64,000 nt of DNA from Paenilisteria newyorkensis. Its GTDB lineage: Bacteria; Bacillota; Bacilli; Lactobacillales; Listeriaceae. Position numbers and translations under genes: made by a program. The notes beneath the pieces are model-generated. The model saw nothing but the letters and a program-made list of their open reading frames with translations, did not search any database and was not told the origin of the DNA. Positions 1-8,354 of the stretch are shown here, piece by piece (position 1 is the stretch's first letter; each line of letters starts with the position of its first letter). The stretch is from the NCBI RefSeq assembly GCF_000766145.1, contig NZ_JNFB01000024.1:62001-126000 (forward strand). Reading direction: 5' to 3'.

Positions 1-1770
1 GGAATAGTAGGGTCAGACGGCAACTATAGCTTGACGATTCCGAAACAAGCAGCAAACACGGTCGTAACAACAACTGCTACGAAAGATGGTAAGACATCGA
101 GCGCATCAACAACGGTTACTCAAGAAGCCGCGGAAAAAAGCGTGAAAGATTTATTCAATAACGGTGACGTGACAGGAACTATCAAAGATACAACAGATCA
201 AGCAGCGATTGATAAAGCGCAAAAAGATGTTGATGCTGTCAAAGATGCAACGAAAAAAGCAGAACTACAAAAAAATCTAGATGAAGCGCAGAAACAACTA
301 GATGCGAAAAATGCAGCAGCAGCAGAAAAAGCACGCCAAGAAGCCGCAGAAAAAAGCGTGAAAGATTTATTCAATAATGATGACGTGACAGGAACCATCA
401 AAGATGTAACCGATCAAGCAGCGATTGATAAAGCACAAAAAGTCGTTGATACTGTCAAAGATGCAACGAAAAAAGCAGAGCTACAAAAAAATCTAGATGA
501 AGCGCAAAAACAACTAGATGCGAGAAAAGCGGCAGCAGAAGAAAAAGCACGTCAAGAAGTAGCGGAAAAAAGCGTGAAAGATTTATTCAATAATGATGAC
601 GTGACAGGAACCATCAAAGATGCAACAGATCAAGCAGCGATTGATAAAGCACAAAAAGTCGTTGATGCTGTCACAGATCCAACGAAAAAAGCAGAACTAC
701 AAAAAAATCTAGATGAAGCGCAAAAACAATTAAACAATCGAAATGCAGTTTTAGATGCCCCAACGATTGATAAATATACGTATTTAGATAGCTATGTAAC
801 AGGTAAAGTAAGCGTTGGAACAGCAACCGTATCTCTTTACGTGAATGGCGTTCGTGTGAAACGTGCGACACCAGACGCTTTAGGTAATTACAAGTTTGAC
901 ACATATGGCTTAGGCTTAAACACGGGTGTCACTTTCGAAGTACGTCCTGTAGATGCAAAAGGTAAAGAAGGAAAAATAGCAACAGCGATAGTAGCAGGAA
1001 AAGATGATCTTTCCAATCTTTTGAAAGCAAATGATGCAGGTATTTCAACAGCAACAATCACAGGAACAGTAGGTAGTGGCATTGATAGTGTTCGCTTATC
1101 TATTGATGGTGCCATTGTAAAAGTAGGTCAAATCACTAATGGGACATACAGCATCGCAACAAATGGCCTCATCAAAGAAGGCTCTGAGGTAGAAGTCGTA
1201 GGATATAGTGGAAAAGTAGAAGTAGCTCGTGTGAAGGTTAACATTATAAACGATGAAAAACCAGTTCTGGGCCCACTAACAGTAGATGATGATGTCATAA
1301 AAGGTCATGTAACAGCAGGATCAGCAACTTTTTTCCGTGTAAGCATTGGCGGAGTAGCAGTGAAAACGGGTACTATAGCAGCAGACGGAACTTTCCAATC
1401 ATCTATTGGTAAACAAGCATTAGGAACAGAAGTGAAGATTGAAATCAAAGACGCAAATGGATACAACGCATTGCGTGTTTCCACAGTTAAAGTTACAGAA
1501 TCAGCTGTTGCGAAACTAGATGCGCCGACACTAGAACGTATGGATGGTAACTACATCGTTGGTACAGCTGTAAAAGGAACAGAAACCGTTGTTATTTATG
1601 AAGGCGGCGTTGCAAAACGTACGATTTCAGCATCACAAATGACAACAAATCCAGATGGTAGTCTATCCTTCCGCGGTTATGTTGCACCAGGTACGACAAA
1701 CGTTCAGGCAGCAGCAAAGAATAGTGATAAACGCATGAACAGCGAATTATCAGCAAAGTTTGAGATATAA
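1..1770 (+). CDS. Surface/secreted repeat protein, C-terminal part (5' end outside window)
   Basis: The reading frame is open from base 1 and the first residues (GIVGSDGNYSL) already belong to an Ig-like domain, so the gene starts upstream. Three nearly identical 72-residue repeats (DNA period 216 bp, starting at 127, 343 and 559) carry the motif AEKSVKDLFNN and a helical QKNLDEAQKQLD tail. They resemble the Cry1Ac domain D-VI-related repeats of Listeria surface proteins. Four or five Ig-like beta-sandwich repeats follow, each with a YVNGV- or GTIAADG-type turn. The protein ends SELSAKFEI with no LPXTG motif or membrane anchor, so it is probably secreted or non-covalently wall-bound. A role in adhesion is inferred from domain type only. 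A terminator follows at once, so it is not part of the polysaccharide operon. Confidence 0.75.
   Translation, partial: GIVGSDGNYSLTIPKQAANTVVTTTATKDGKTSSASTTVTQEAAEKSVKDLFNNGDVTGTIKDTTDQAAIDKAQKDVDAVKDATKKAELQKNLDEAQKQLDAKNAAAAEKARQEAAEKSVKDLFNNDDVTGTIKDVTDQAAIDKAQKVVDTVKDATKKAELQKNLDEAQKQLDARKAAAEEKARQEVAEKSVKDLFNNDDVTGTIKDATDQAAIDKAQKVVDAVTDPTKKAELQKNLDEAQKQLNNRNAVLDAPTIDKYTYLDSYVTGKVSVGTATVSLYVNGVRVKRATPDALGNYKFDTYGLGLNTGVTFEVRPVDAKGKEGKIATAIVAGKDDLSNLLKANDAGISTATITGTVGSGIDSVRLSIDGAIVKVGQITNGTYSIATNGLIKEGSEVEVVGYSGKVEVARVKVNIINDEKPVLGPLTVDDDVIKGHVTAGSATFFRVSIGGVAVKTGTIAADGTFQSSIGKQALGTEVKIEIKDANGYNALRVSTVKVTESAVAKLDAPTLERMDGNYIVGTAVKGTETVVIYEGGVAKRTISASQMTTNPDGSLSFRGYVAPGTTNVQAAAKNSDKRMNSELSAKFEI
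127..741 (+). repeat. Three tandem 216-bp coding repeats
   Basis: Units begin at 127, 343 and 559, exactly 216 bp apart and in frame. They differ at few positions, so unit number could vary by recombination. The third unit loses similarity near 741, where the Ig-like region starts. Confidence 0.9.
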
Positions 1771-1787
1771 GTTTTAATGGGGCTATA

Positions 1788-1820
1788 GGGAATCAATGTA
1801 TTTTGATTCCCTCCCATTTT
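1788..1820 (+). terminator. Terminator after the surface protein gene
   Basis: A 9-bp perfect stem (GGGAATCAA / TTGATTCCC) with a 6-nt loop is followed by a T-rich stretch, 17 bp after the stop codon. Confidence 0.75.
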
Positions 1821-1892
1821 GTATTTCTGTCATGCGAAGAAACTGAGAGCAAGATATAAAAGGAATGAACATCTGGTTGAGGAGGCTTAAAA

Positions 1893-2348
1893 ATGAAACG
1901 AATATTTAAAAATATAACTATCTTTTCAACTATTTTAATACTATTATCAGCCTGTAGCAAAAATGAAGTAAAGGAACCATTTCACCAACTTCATGAAAGG
2001 GTTGAAGCTAAAGGTTGGAAAATAAGCTTAGATCAAGCAACGTACACAGAGGAACGTGATCAAGATAAGGAATCGGTAGAAAAAATACTCCGCCTAAAGG
2101 TAACGGTGAAAAATATAGCAGCAGAAGAACAAATATTCGATGCTACGAAGCTTCGAGTAACCGACAGCAAAGGGAAGGATTTAAAAGTATATCCCTATGA
2201 AAACATGGTGGAGAAGATGCCCCCGAAACAAAGCCTAACAGGTTACAGCTACTTTATTGCCACAGAACATGTCCCCTATCGTGTGAGTTACACGTACCCT
2301 ATCACGAAAGATGTTTTCACATGGGAAGTAACGCCAGACGATAAATAA
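1893..2348 (+). CDS. Lipoprotein, DUF4352-like, first gene of the polysaccharide cluster
   Basis: The product is 151 aa. A short basic N-terminus, a hydrophobic stretch and the lipobox LSAC predict lipidation at Cys21 and anchoring on the outer face of the membrane. The remainder is a single beta-rich domain with the pattern LKVTVKN...KLRVTDSKGK, as in DUF4352/Ig-like lipoproteins. A strong ribosome site (GAGGAGG) lies before the ATG. A second lipoprotein of the same plan sits in the same cluster at 7875 and is clearly a paralogue (TVKNI, RV-DS-GK and a final WEV/WKV). Function is unknown. Its position at the head of the operon suggests a role in surface polysaccharide assembly, which is inference. 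Confidence 0.7.
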   Translation: MKRIFKNITIFSTILILLSACSKNEVKEPFHQLHERVEAKGWKISLDQATYTEERDQDKESVEKILRLKVTVKNIAAEEQIFDATKLRVTDSKGKDLKVYPYENMVEKMPPKQSLTGYSYFIATEHVPYRVSYTYPITKDVFTWEVTPDDK

Positions 2349-2395
2349 ATTGTAGAACAAAAAATGATGAAATAATAAAGAGGTGCACTGATACC

Positions 2396-3796
2396 GTGTT
2401 GAAACGAACGCTAATAATAGGTGGTGGTGAAGCAGCGCAATATGTGTTCCACACCATTGCTAAAGACGAAACTATGAATTATCAAATTATCGGTATTCTC
2501 GACGATAGCCCAGAGGTCCAACTACAGGAAGTACCGAGACTTGGAGCACTTTCCGAGTTAGAAGAAACAATCATAAATGAAAGTATCACGAGTATTTTTC
2601 TTGCCATACCGTCTCTAGAAATCCGTAAACGAAAACACATACTTGAGGTATGTCAGAAATACAAAATGGAAACGAAAGTCTTACCGAAATTGCAGGATAT
2701 TCATTCTAAAAAAGACAAATTAACTTTGCGAGCTGTTTCATATCAAGATATTATTGATCGCGCAGAATTCGAACTGGATTATCTTATGGTAGAGCAGGAA
2801 GTAGCCAATAAAACGATCTTAATAACAGGCGCGGGCGGTTCGATTGGTTCTGAAATAACACGTCAACTCATGAATGCTCACCCGAGAAAACTGGTGCTAC
2901 TTGGCCATGGCGAAGCGAGTATTTATGAAATCCACCGAGAGCTTCAAAAGATGAATCACCAAACAGAGATTATTTCTTGTATCGCAGACATTCAAAATGA
3001 ACAGCGATTGGCCGAAATTTTTAGCGAGTATTCTCCAGATATCGTCTATCATGCCGCGGCGCATAAACATGTACCGCTGATGGAGAAAAATATAACAGAA
3101 GCGATCGCTAATAATGCTAAAGGTACATGGAATCTTGCAAGTGTAGCGCACACATATAACGTGGGGAAATTTGTCATGATTTCGACGGATAAGGCCGTAA
3201 AACCAACGACGGTTATGGGCGCTTCCAAACGAATGGCGGAAAAAATTATCCAGCTCTTTAATCAGAAATCTAAAACGCTTTTTTGTGTGGTCAGATTTGG
3301 TAATGTACTTGGTAGTAGCGGGAGCGTGGTTCCTCTTTTCTATGAACAAATTTGTAACGATGAACCAGTAACGTTAACGCATCCGGATATGGAACGCTAT
3401 TTTATGACCATCCCAGAGGCGAGTAAGTTGGTGATTCAAGCAAGTATGATAACGAACGGTGGCGAAATTTTCGTGCTTGATATGGGGGAGCCGATTAAGA
3501 TTATGGATGTGATTTACAAGTTAATCGACTTGACGGGAAAAGATCGTGAGTCGGTGCAAATTGACTTTATTGGTATTCGCCAAGGTGAAAAGGTGCGAGA
3601 AGAGCTATTCGAAAGTGATGAAAAAGCACATACGCAAATTTTTGAAAAAATCTTGGTTGGCGAGGGGCATCCATCTCCTTCAGAGCTCCAGAATATTCAA
3701 GCATTGCTAGGTAGCTACATGGATATGACAGATAAGCGTCGAAAAGAACGGTTATTTGAATTAATAGAAGCAGATTGGAGATATACAAAAATATGA
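2396..3796 (+). CDS. Nucleoside-diphosphate-sugar 4,6-dehydratase (CapD/PglF-like, no membrane domain)
   Basis: The 466-aa protein should convert UDP-GlcNAc to the 4-keto-6-deoxy sugar. Residues 1-110 form a small Rossmann domain with GGGEAAQ. Residues 138-420 form the extended SDR domain, with the NAD motif GAGGSIG at 145-151 and the catalytic STDKAVKPT segment near 263-271. Typical PglF/EpsC enzymes are about 600 aa and start with four membrane helices. Here the protein starts directly at the first Rossmann domain, so it is probably soluble. The start is GTG at 2396 with AGGTG ten bases upstream; no in-frame ATG exists before the upstream stop. The aminotransferase at 13964 can use its product. 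The next gene overlaps the stop codon. Confidence 0.88.
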   Translation: MLKRTLIIGGGEAAQYVFHTIAKDETMNYQIIGILDDSPEVQLQEVPRLGALSELEETIINESITSIFLAIPSLEIRKRKHILEVCQKYKMETKVLPKLQDIHSKKDKLTLRAVSYQDIIDRAEFELDYLMVEQEVANKTILITGAGGSIGSEITRQLMNAHPRKLVLLGHGEASIYEIHRELQKMNHQTEIISCIADIQNEQRLAEIFSEYSPDIVYHAAAHKHVPLMEKNITEAIANNAKGTWNLASVAHTYNVGKFVMISTDKAVKPTTVMGASKRMAEKIIQLFNQKSKTLFCVVRFGNVLGSSGSVVPLFYEQICNDEPVTLTHPDMERYFMTIPEASKLVIQASMITNGGEIFVLDMGEPIKIMDVIYKLIDLTGKDRESVQIDFIGIRQGEKVREELFESDEKAHTQIFEKILVGEGHPSPSELQNIQALLGSYMDMTDKRRKERLFELIEADWRYTKI

Positions 3797-5130
3797 TAGA
3801 AACAGGAGTCGTAAAAGACAGTAGTTATGCAATATTATCAGATAAAATACGGTCGAAGCAGGCCATAATAGGTGTTATCGGGATGGGATATGTCGGCTTA
3901 CCTTTAGCAATGGAACTCGCTACAGCAGATTTTTCAGTGATTGGTGTGGACATTGATGCGCTAAAAATCGAGAAACTAGCAGATGGGAAGTCACACATCA
4001 TTGATATTCCAACAGATAGGGTACAAGCGGTCATTGCGGATGATAAATTCCTACCAACAACAGACTATGCCACTTTGAAAGCAGCCGATGTCATCAGTAT
4101 TTGTGTTCCAACTCCGCTTACGAAATCTCACGAACCAAATATGAGCTATATAGAAGATACAGTGGCGAGGCTAAAGCCAGTACTATCCAAAGGGACGCTT
4201 CTGGTTTTAGAGAGTACGACATATCCTGGAACCACACGGGAACTTATCGCTTGTGAATTTGAAAAAGATGGCTGGGTTATTGGTGAAGATATCTTCATTT
4301 GCTTCTCTCCAGAACGTATCGATCCAGGGAATAAACAATTTCAACCGAAGCAAGTGCCAAAAGTGGTTGGTGGTATGACTGAAAAATGCTTAGCGCTAGG
4401 TCAGCAATACTACGCCCATGCTTTTGATACAATTGTCCCTGTTTCTACACCTGAAATTGCAGAGATGACCAAGTTGTTAGAAAACACATTCCGCAGTATC
4501 AACATCGCTTTTATAAATGAAATGTCGATGCTTTGTGAAGAATTGGGAATTGATCTTTGGGAAGCTATTGATGCCGCAAAAACAAAGCCATTTGGATTCA
4601 TGCCATTTTATCCAGGACCAGGTGTTGGCGGACATTGTATCCCGCTCGATCCAATGTATCTCTATTGGAAGGGCAAGGAGAAGAATTTCTTCAGTCGCTT
4701 TATCGAGTTGGCTCAGCAAGTTAATACATCGATGCCAAAACATGTCGTCGAATTAGCTAGTCAAGCGCTTAATAGACATGGAAAAGCACTGAGTACTTCT
4801 AAAGTATTATTAGTCGGTGTGGCGTATAAAAGCGATATTGATGATGTACGTGAATCACCAGGATTGCATGTTTACGAACAATTAAAGCAAGCAGATGCTC
4901 AGTTGGATGTGCTAGACCCGTTTGTAACAATTTTCCGTGATGAAGCAGGACGAATAGTGAGGCCTGTGTCGGTAGTAGGAAATATGTCAGATTACGATTG
5001 TGCAATTATCATGACAAAACATTCTAATATCGACTACGATGTACTTTTAAAATCATGCGACTGTATTATTGATACGCGCAATGTATGGACTGAAAAAAAA
5101 GCCAATGTATTCAAAATCGGTGGCGTATAA
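3793..5130 (+). CDS. UDP-N-acetylhexosamine/UDP-glucose 6-dehydrogenase family
   Basis: The 445-aa protein is a nucleotide-sugar dehydrogenase that oxidises C6 to a carboxylate with two NAD+, making an acidic sugar donor for the exopolysaccharide. The N-terminal NAD fold has GMGYVGLP near residue 31. The catalytic Cys is about residue 282 in GVGGHCIPLDP, and the C-terminal UDP-binding domain carries GVAYKSDIDDVRESP. The GGHCIPLDP form resembles the WbpA/WecC group that uses UDP-N-acetylhexosamines, but substrate cannot be fixed from sequence alone. I place the start at ATG 3793, which overlaps the previous stop (ATGA) and has TTGGAG upstream. A TTG at 3775 is possible but has no suitable ribosome site. 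Confidence 0.88.
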   Translation: MIETGVVKDSSYAILSDKIRSKQAIIGVIGMGYVGLPLAMELATADFSVIGVDIDALKIEKLADGKSHIIDIPTDRVQAVIADDKFLPTTDYATLKAADVISICVPTPLTKSHEPNMSYIEDTVARLKPVLSKGTLLVLESTTYPGTTRELIACEFEKDGWVIGEDIFICFSPERIDPGNKQFQPKQVPKVVGGMTEKCLALGQQYYAHAFDTIVPVSTPEIAEMTKLLENTFRSINIAFINEMSMLCEELGIDLWEAIDAAKTKPFGFMPFYPGPGVGGHCIPLDPMYLYWKGKEKNFFSRFIELAQQVNTSMPKHVVELASQALNRHGKALSTSKVLLVGVAYKSDIDDVRESPGLHVYEQLKQADAQLDVLDPFVTIFRDEAGRIVRPVSVVGNMSDYDCAIIMTKHSNIDYDVLLKSCDCIIDTRNVWTEKKANVFKIGGV

Positions 5131-5147
5131 GGAAGCGAGTAAGATAG

Positions 5148-5825
5148 ATGAATTTGAAAACAATGGAACTTAGCGTCGTCCTAAAAATAATTAAAAATAA
5201 TATCTGGTGGCTTATCGCTATCCCTACTGTTTCGATGGTTCTGGTATTTAGCATTAGCAAATATTATATCCAACCGATGTACACCTCTTCTGCGCAGATC
5301 TTCATTACGACTAACGTCAAATCAGAGGATGGAAAATCAGCGGTGTACTCCGAACAATTAAAAGCCAATATCCAGTTGGCGAACACCTTTAACACGATTT
5401 TAAAAAGCTCGCGTACACTAGGAAAAGTAAGGAGCGAACTACAATTAGACGAAACGGATGAAGCATTGTCAAAAAAAATCAACATCCAATCAGATAAAGA
5501 CTCTTTAGTATTTAAAGTATCTGTAGAAGATAGAGAACCAAGCCGCGCACGTGCAATCGTCGACAAAATCACCGCAACGTATAAAAAAGACTTGCCGCAG
5601 TTAGTAGACAATAATAAAGTCATCGTCTTAGAACCAGCGAATCTCCCACTAGAGCCAACATCACCTAATATTCTATTAAATACGCTGATTGCTTTTGTTC
5701 TTGGAATGATAGCTAATTTCATCTTTGTATCTAGTATCTATTTATTCCGCGATCATATTGAAGGTGAGTCAGATTTAAGCGAACTATCATTGAAATTTGT
5801 TGGTGATATTCCATTAATAAAATAA
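5148..5825 (+). CDS. Wzz/YveK-type chain-length regulator and kinase modulator
   Basis: The 225-aa membrane protein has one transmembrane helix near residues 18-38, an extracytoplasmic region of about 130 aa containing YTSSAQIFITT, and a second helix near 180-200. It ends in a short cytoplasmic tail (FVGDIPLIK). This is the plan of CapA/YveK/CpsC co-polymerases, which set polysaccharide chain length and activate the partner BY-kinase. The kinase gene follows 16 bp downstream, as expected for a split Wzz-Wze pair of Gram-positive type. Confidence 0.88.
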   Translation: MNLKTMELSVVLKIIKNNIWWLIAIPTVSMVLVFSISKYYIQPMYTSSAQIFITTNVKSEDGKSAVYSEQLKANIQLANTFNTILKSSRTLGKVRSELQLDETDEALSKKINIQSDKDSLVFKVSVEDREPSRARAIVDKITATYKKDLPQLVDNNKVIVLEPANLPLEPTSPNILLNTLIAFVLGMIANFIFVSSIYLFRDHIEGESDLSELSLKFVGDIPLIK

Positions 5826-5841
5826 GGAGATACATTCATAA

Positions 5842-6510
5842 ATGAAAACATACAATGAGTTTAAACAAAATAAAGACAATTCTTTTTACAAGGAAAAATT
5901 TAATAGTATTCAAACCAACCTACAGTTTATGTTGAAAAAACAAGGTATACGTAACTTCATGATTACATCAGCTAATATGAGTGAAGGCAAAAGTTTTGCG
6001 AGTGCTAATATTGCGGAAGTGTTTGCAGAAAAAGGAAATAAGACGCTTCTGATTGATGTGGACTTTCATCGGCCATCTTTGCGTAAATATATGCAAGTTA
6101 GCGAAAACGTAGGAACAATCGATTATTTGATGGGTGAAATAGAGCTTGAGGAAGCTTGTCAAGATACGCATCACCCTAATTTAAAGCTGATGCCAACGGG
6201 GATTGCGCCACCTAATCCTAGTGAATGGGTGGACTCGGCGGAGATGAGGCAACTTATTGAGGTGGCAAAACAAACCTTTGATTATGTGATTATTGATGCC
6301 CCGCCATTACTTCCAATTACGGATAGTCGAATTTTGAGTTCTTTATGTGACGGTGTGTTGTTTGTTGCTTTTGTGAAAAAGACGAAGCGAAGTGAAATCA
6401 AGCAGGCGATGCGTTATCTGGAAATTGCAGATGCGAATGTTATCGGTGGTATTTTGAATGGTGTTGTAGTGTCTAAAAATGATCGTAAAGGTTATCGATA
6501 CAAATATTGA
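5842..6510 (+). CDS. Tyrosine-protein kinase CpsD/CapB family (BY-kinase)
   Basis: The 222-aa cytoplasmic ATPase has a Walker A motif ANMSEGKS around residues 44-51, Walker A' LLIDVDFHRP near 68-77 and Walker B VIIDAPP near 150. A C-terminal tyrosine cluster (GYRYKY) provides autophosphorylation sites. BY-kinases work with the Wzz-like protein encoded just upstream to control export and polymerisation. No PHP or low-molecular-weight tyrosine phosphatase gene, the usual counter-enzyme, is seen in the cluster. The Walker A loop has MSEGKS where PGEGKS is more common. The core GKS is intact, so activity is expected. Confidence 0.9.
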   Translation: MKTYNEFKQNKDNSFYKEKFNSIQTNLQFMLKKQGIRNFMITSANMSEGKSFASANIAEVFAEKGNKTLLIDVDFHRPSLRKYMQVSENVGTIDYLMGEIELEEACQDTHHPNLKLMPTGIAPPNPSEWVDSAEMRQLIEVAKQTFDYVIIDAPPLLPITDSRILSSLCDGVLFVAFVKKTKRSEIKQAMRYLEIADANVIGGILNGVVVSKNDRKGYRYKY

Positions 6511-6526
6511 TTGGAGAAGATGTGAG

Positions 6527-7888
6527 TTGGATAGAACACTTATCTTAAAAATGATTTTTGTGCTTGGCTTCCTAGTGACGCTGGTGCTGAGTTTCTTCTA
6601 TTCAATAATGCTAATAGTACCGCTTCTTATAGGAATCTTTGTTTTTAGTTGCTTTTTCACATTGAAGCAACTCGCAGAATTGACATGGTTTATGTTGGCT
6701 ATTGCCTCTTTTTTTGGATCGATTCTTTCGATTCCAGGTTTAGAAAGCTTGTTTCTCTATCGACTATTACTACCTGTTCAAATAACGCTATTTCTACTCA
6801 CATGGGATGACTGGTCTTGGATGAGCAAAAGAACAAGGACAATGCTTCTTTTTCTTGTTGGCTGGTTAGCTTCCGCGCTTATCACTATCATCTGGACCGA
6901 GTATCAGGGGATTGCGTTTCGAAATGTGTACTTTATGATAGAGGCGATTTACCTCCTGTTCACAGCCATTTATTACTTGAAAGCGGATAAGAAGATAGAA
7001 TGGCTTGTTACGATTACTAGCGGTGTTATGGCGGTCAATATCGGTATTGGGTTATATGAAATCAACACGGGGCTACATTTAAGTAAGTCGGGATTAACAG
7101 ATGTCATTGGGAATGCACAGTTTTTGCCAAGTGGAATATTTTTCAATCCAAACGATTTGGCTTCTTTTCTAGCTCTATTTTTGCCGATTACACTGGTCTA
7201 TATGCAAAGTAGAACTATCATTGGTAGCTTATACAAAGGCTTGTTGGTTATAGGAGCCGTTTATATTATCATCGAAACTCAATCGCGTATTGCCTTCGTC
7301 CTAATCCTTGTTATCCTCTTTCTGCTTTTATTACGCTATTCGTGGCGCTGGGGGGCACTAGCGTTGCTATGTATCCCGTTTGTATTACAGTTACCAGGTA
7401 TGCAAGATACCATCAATCAAGTGAATCAAACCTATACCGATAAAACGAATTCCACAGATTTACGATTAGATATTACGAATTACACTTGGCAAACCGCAAA
7501 AGAAAGCTATTTTATGGGTGTTGGTCCAGGGAATGTTCAAATAGAGTTAGCGAAATATTTTCCAGCAGAGGAGCAAAATAATGATGGTGCTGTATCTGTG
7601 CATAACTTTCTTTTGGAAGTACTGGCGAATTATGGCTTACTATCGCTACTCTTTTTATTGGCTTTTTTGTTCTACCTTTTCTATCGCAGTTGGCGTTACT
7701 GGTTAGAGAATAAAGAAAAAAAGGTGAAATATCTCATTCCACTATTGATAACACTTGCTTTCCCATTTATCGCGTTTGCATCTAGTACAACACTTGAAAA
7801 AAGCTATATCTGGATTAGTTTTGGAATTGTTTTAGCCATACTCAATCAATATGATAAACGAATGGAGACGAAAGATGAAACGATTTAA
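6527..7888 (+). CDS. O-antigen ligase/Wzy-type polysaccharide polymerase
   Basis: This is a very hydrophobic protein of about 453 aa with 10-12 predicted membrane helices and a large external loop around residues 310-370 (HNFLLEVLANYG), the hallmark of the Wzy_C/O-antigen ligase family. In a Wzx/Wzy pathway it joins flipped repeat units outside the membrane. An ATG start at 6479 would overlap the kinase gene by 32 bp without a ribosome site. A TTG at 6527 has TTGGAGAAG just upstream, immediately after the kinase stop, and is the better start. The 3' end overlaps the following lipoprotein gene by 14 bp, which implies translational coupling. Confidence 0.85.
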   Translation: MDRTLILKMIFVLGFLVTLVLSFFYSIMLIVPLLIGIFVFSCFFTLKQLAELTWFMLAIASFFGSILSIPGLESLFLYRLLLPVQITLFLLTWDDWSWMSKRTRTMLLFLVGWLASALITIIWTEYQGIAFRNVYFMIEAIYLLFTAIYYLKADKKIEWLVTITSGVMAVNIGIGLYEINTGLHLSKSGLTDVIGNAQFLPSGIFFNPNDLASFLALFLPITLVYMQSRTIIGSLYKGLLVIGAVYIIIETQSRIAFVLILVILFLLLLRYSWRWGALALLCIPFVLQLPGMQDTINQVNQTYTDKTNSTDLRLDITNYTWQTAKESYFMGVGPGNVQIELAKYFPAEEQNNDGAVSVHNFLLEVLANYGLLSLLFLLAFLFYLFYRSWRYWLENKEKKVKYLIPLLITLAFPFIAFASSTTLEKSYIWISFGIVLAILNQYDKRMETKDETI

Positions 7889-8354
7889 ACCGATACTACT
7901 ACTATTTCTGTCAGTAATTTTTATAACAGCATGTGCGAATGAAAGTGTAACCGTACCAAAAGAAACGCAGCAAACACAAGCTTCTTTTCCAAAGGATAAT
8001 AAGGTGAATGTATCAAGTTTGGATATGACAGTAGGGGCAATAAAGAATGCCGAAAAAGATATTCCCAAGGGCGATAAACTTGGAGGAAATAAATTGGTGA
8101 AACTGGAAGTGACAGTGAAAAATATAACAGAGTACAGTATTCCGATTGCTGCGAGTACCTTTCGTGTATTGGATTCCAGTGGGAAATACCATGCTAACTA
8201 CGCGGTCGAAGGTGAATTAGGACAATTGATACCAGGTAATAAAGAGATAAAAGGAACTGTCTATTTTGCGATTCCTAAAGAACGTGTGATTGAAAAAGTA
8301 ATCTATGACGATCAAGTCAGAAGTGCTTTCTATGAATGGAAGGTGGAGAAGTAG
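7875..8354 (+). CDS. Lipoprotein, DUF4352-like (paralogue of the gene at 1893)
   Basis: The product is 159 aa from the ATG at 7875, which has GGAG about nine bases upstream. An ATG at 7851 would add eight polar residues before the signal peptide and is unlikely. The signal peptide ends in the lipobox ITAC. The mature part has the DUF4352-type fold signature (LEVTVKNIT, RVLDSSGK, YFAIP) and ends in WKVEK. It lies between polymerase and glycosyltransferase genes with overlap or zero spacing, so it belongs to the operon. Two paralogous lipoproteins in one polysaccharide cluster suggest a structural or assembly role on the cell surface (inference). Confidence 0.72.
   Translation: MKRFKPILLLFLSVIFITACANESVTVPKETQQTQASFPKDNKVNVSSLDMTVGAIKNAEKDIPKGDKLGGNKLVKLEVTVKNITEYSIPIAASTFRVLDSSGKYHANYAVEGELGQLIPGNKEIKGTVYFAIPKERVIEKVIYDDQVRSAFYEWKVEK

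Noticed and set aside
1700-1770. LPXTG cell-wall sorting signal on the first surface protein
   Set aside because: The C-terminus has no LPXTG, no hydrophobic tail and no basic end.
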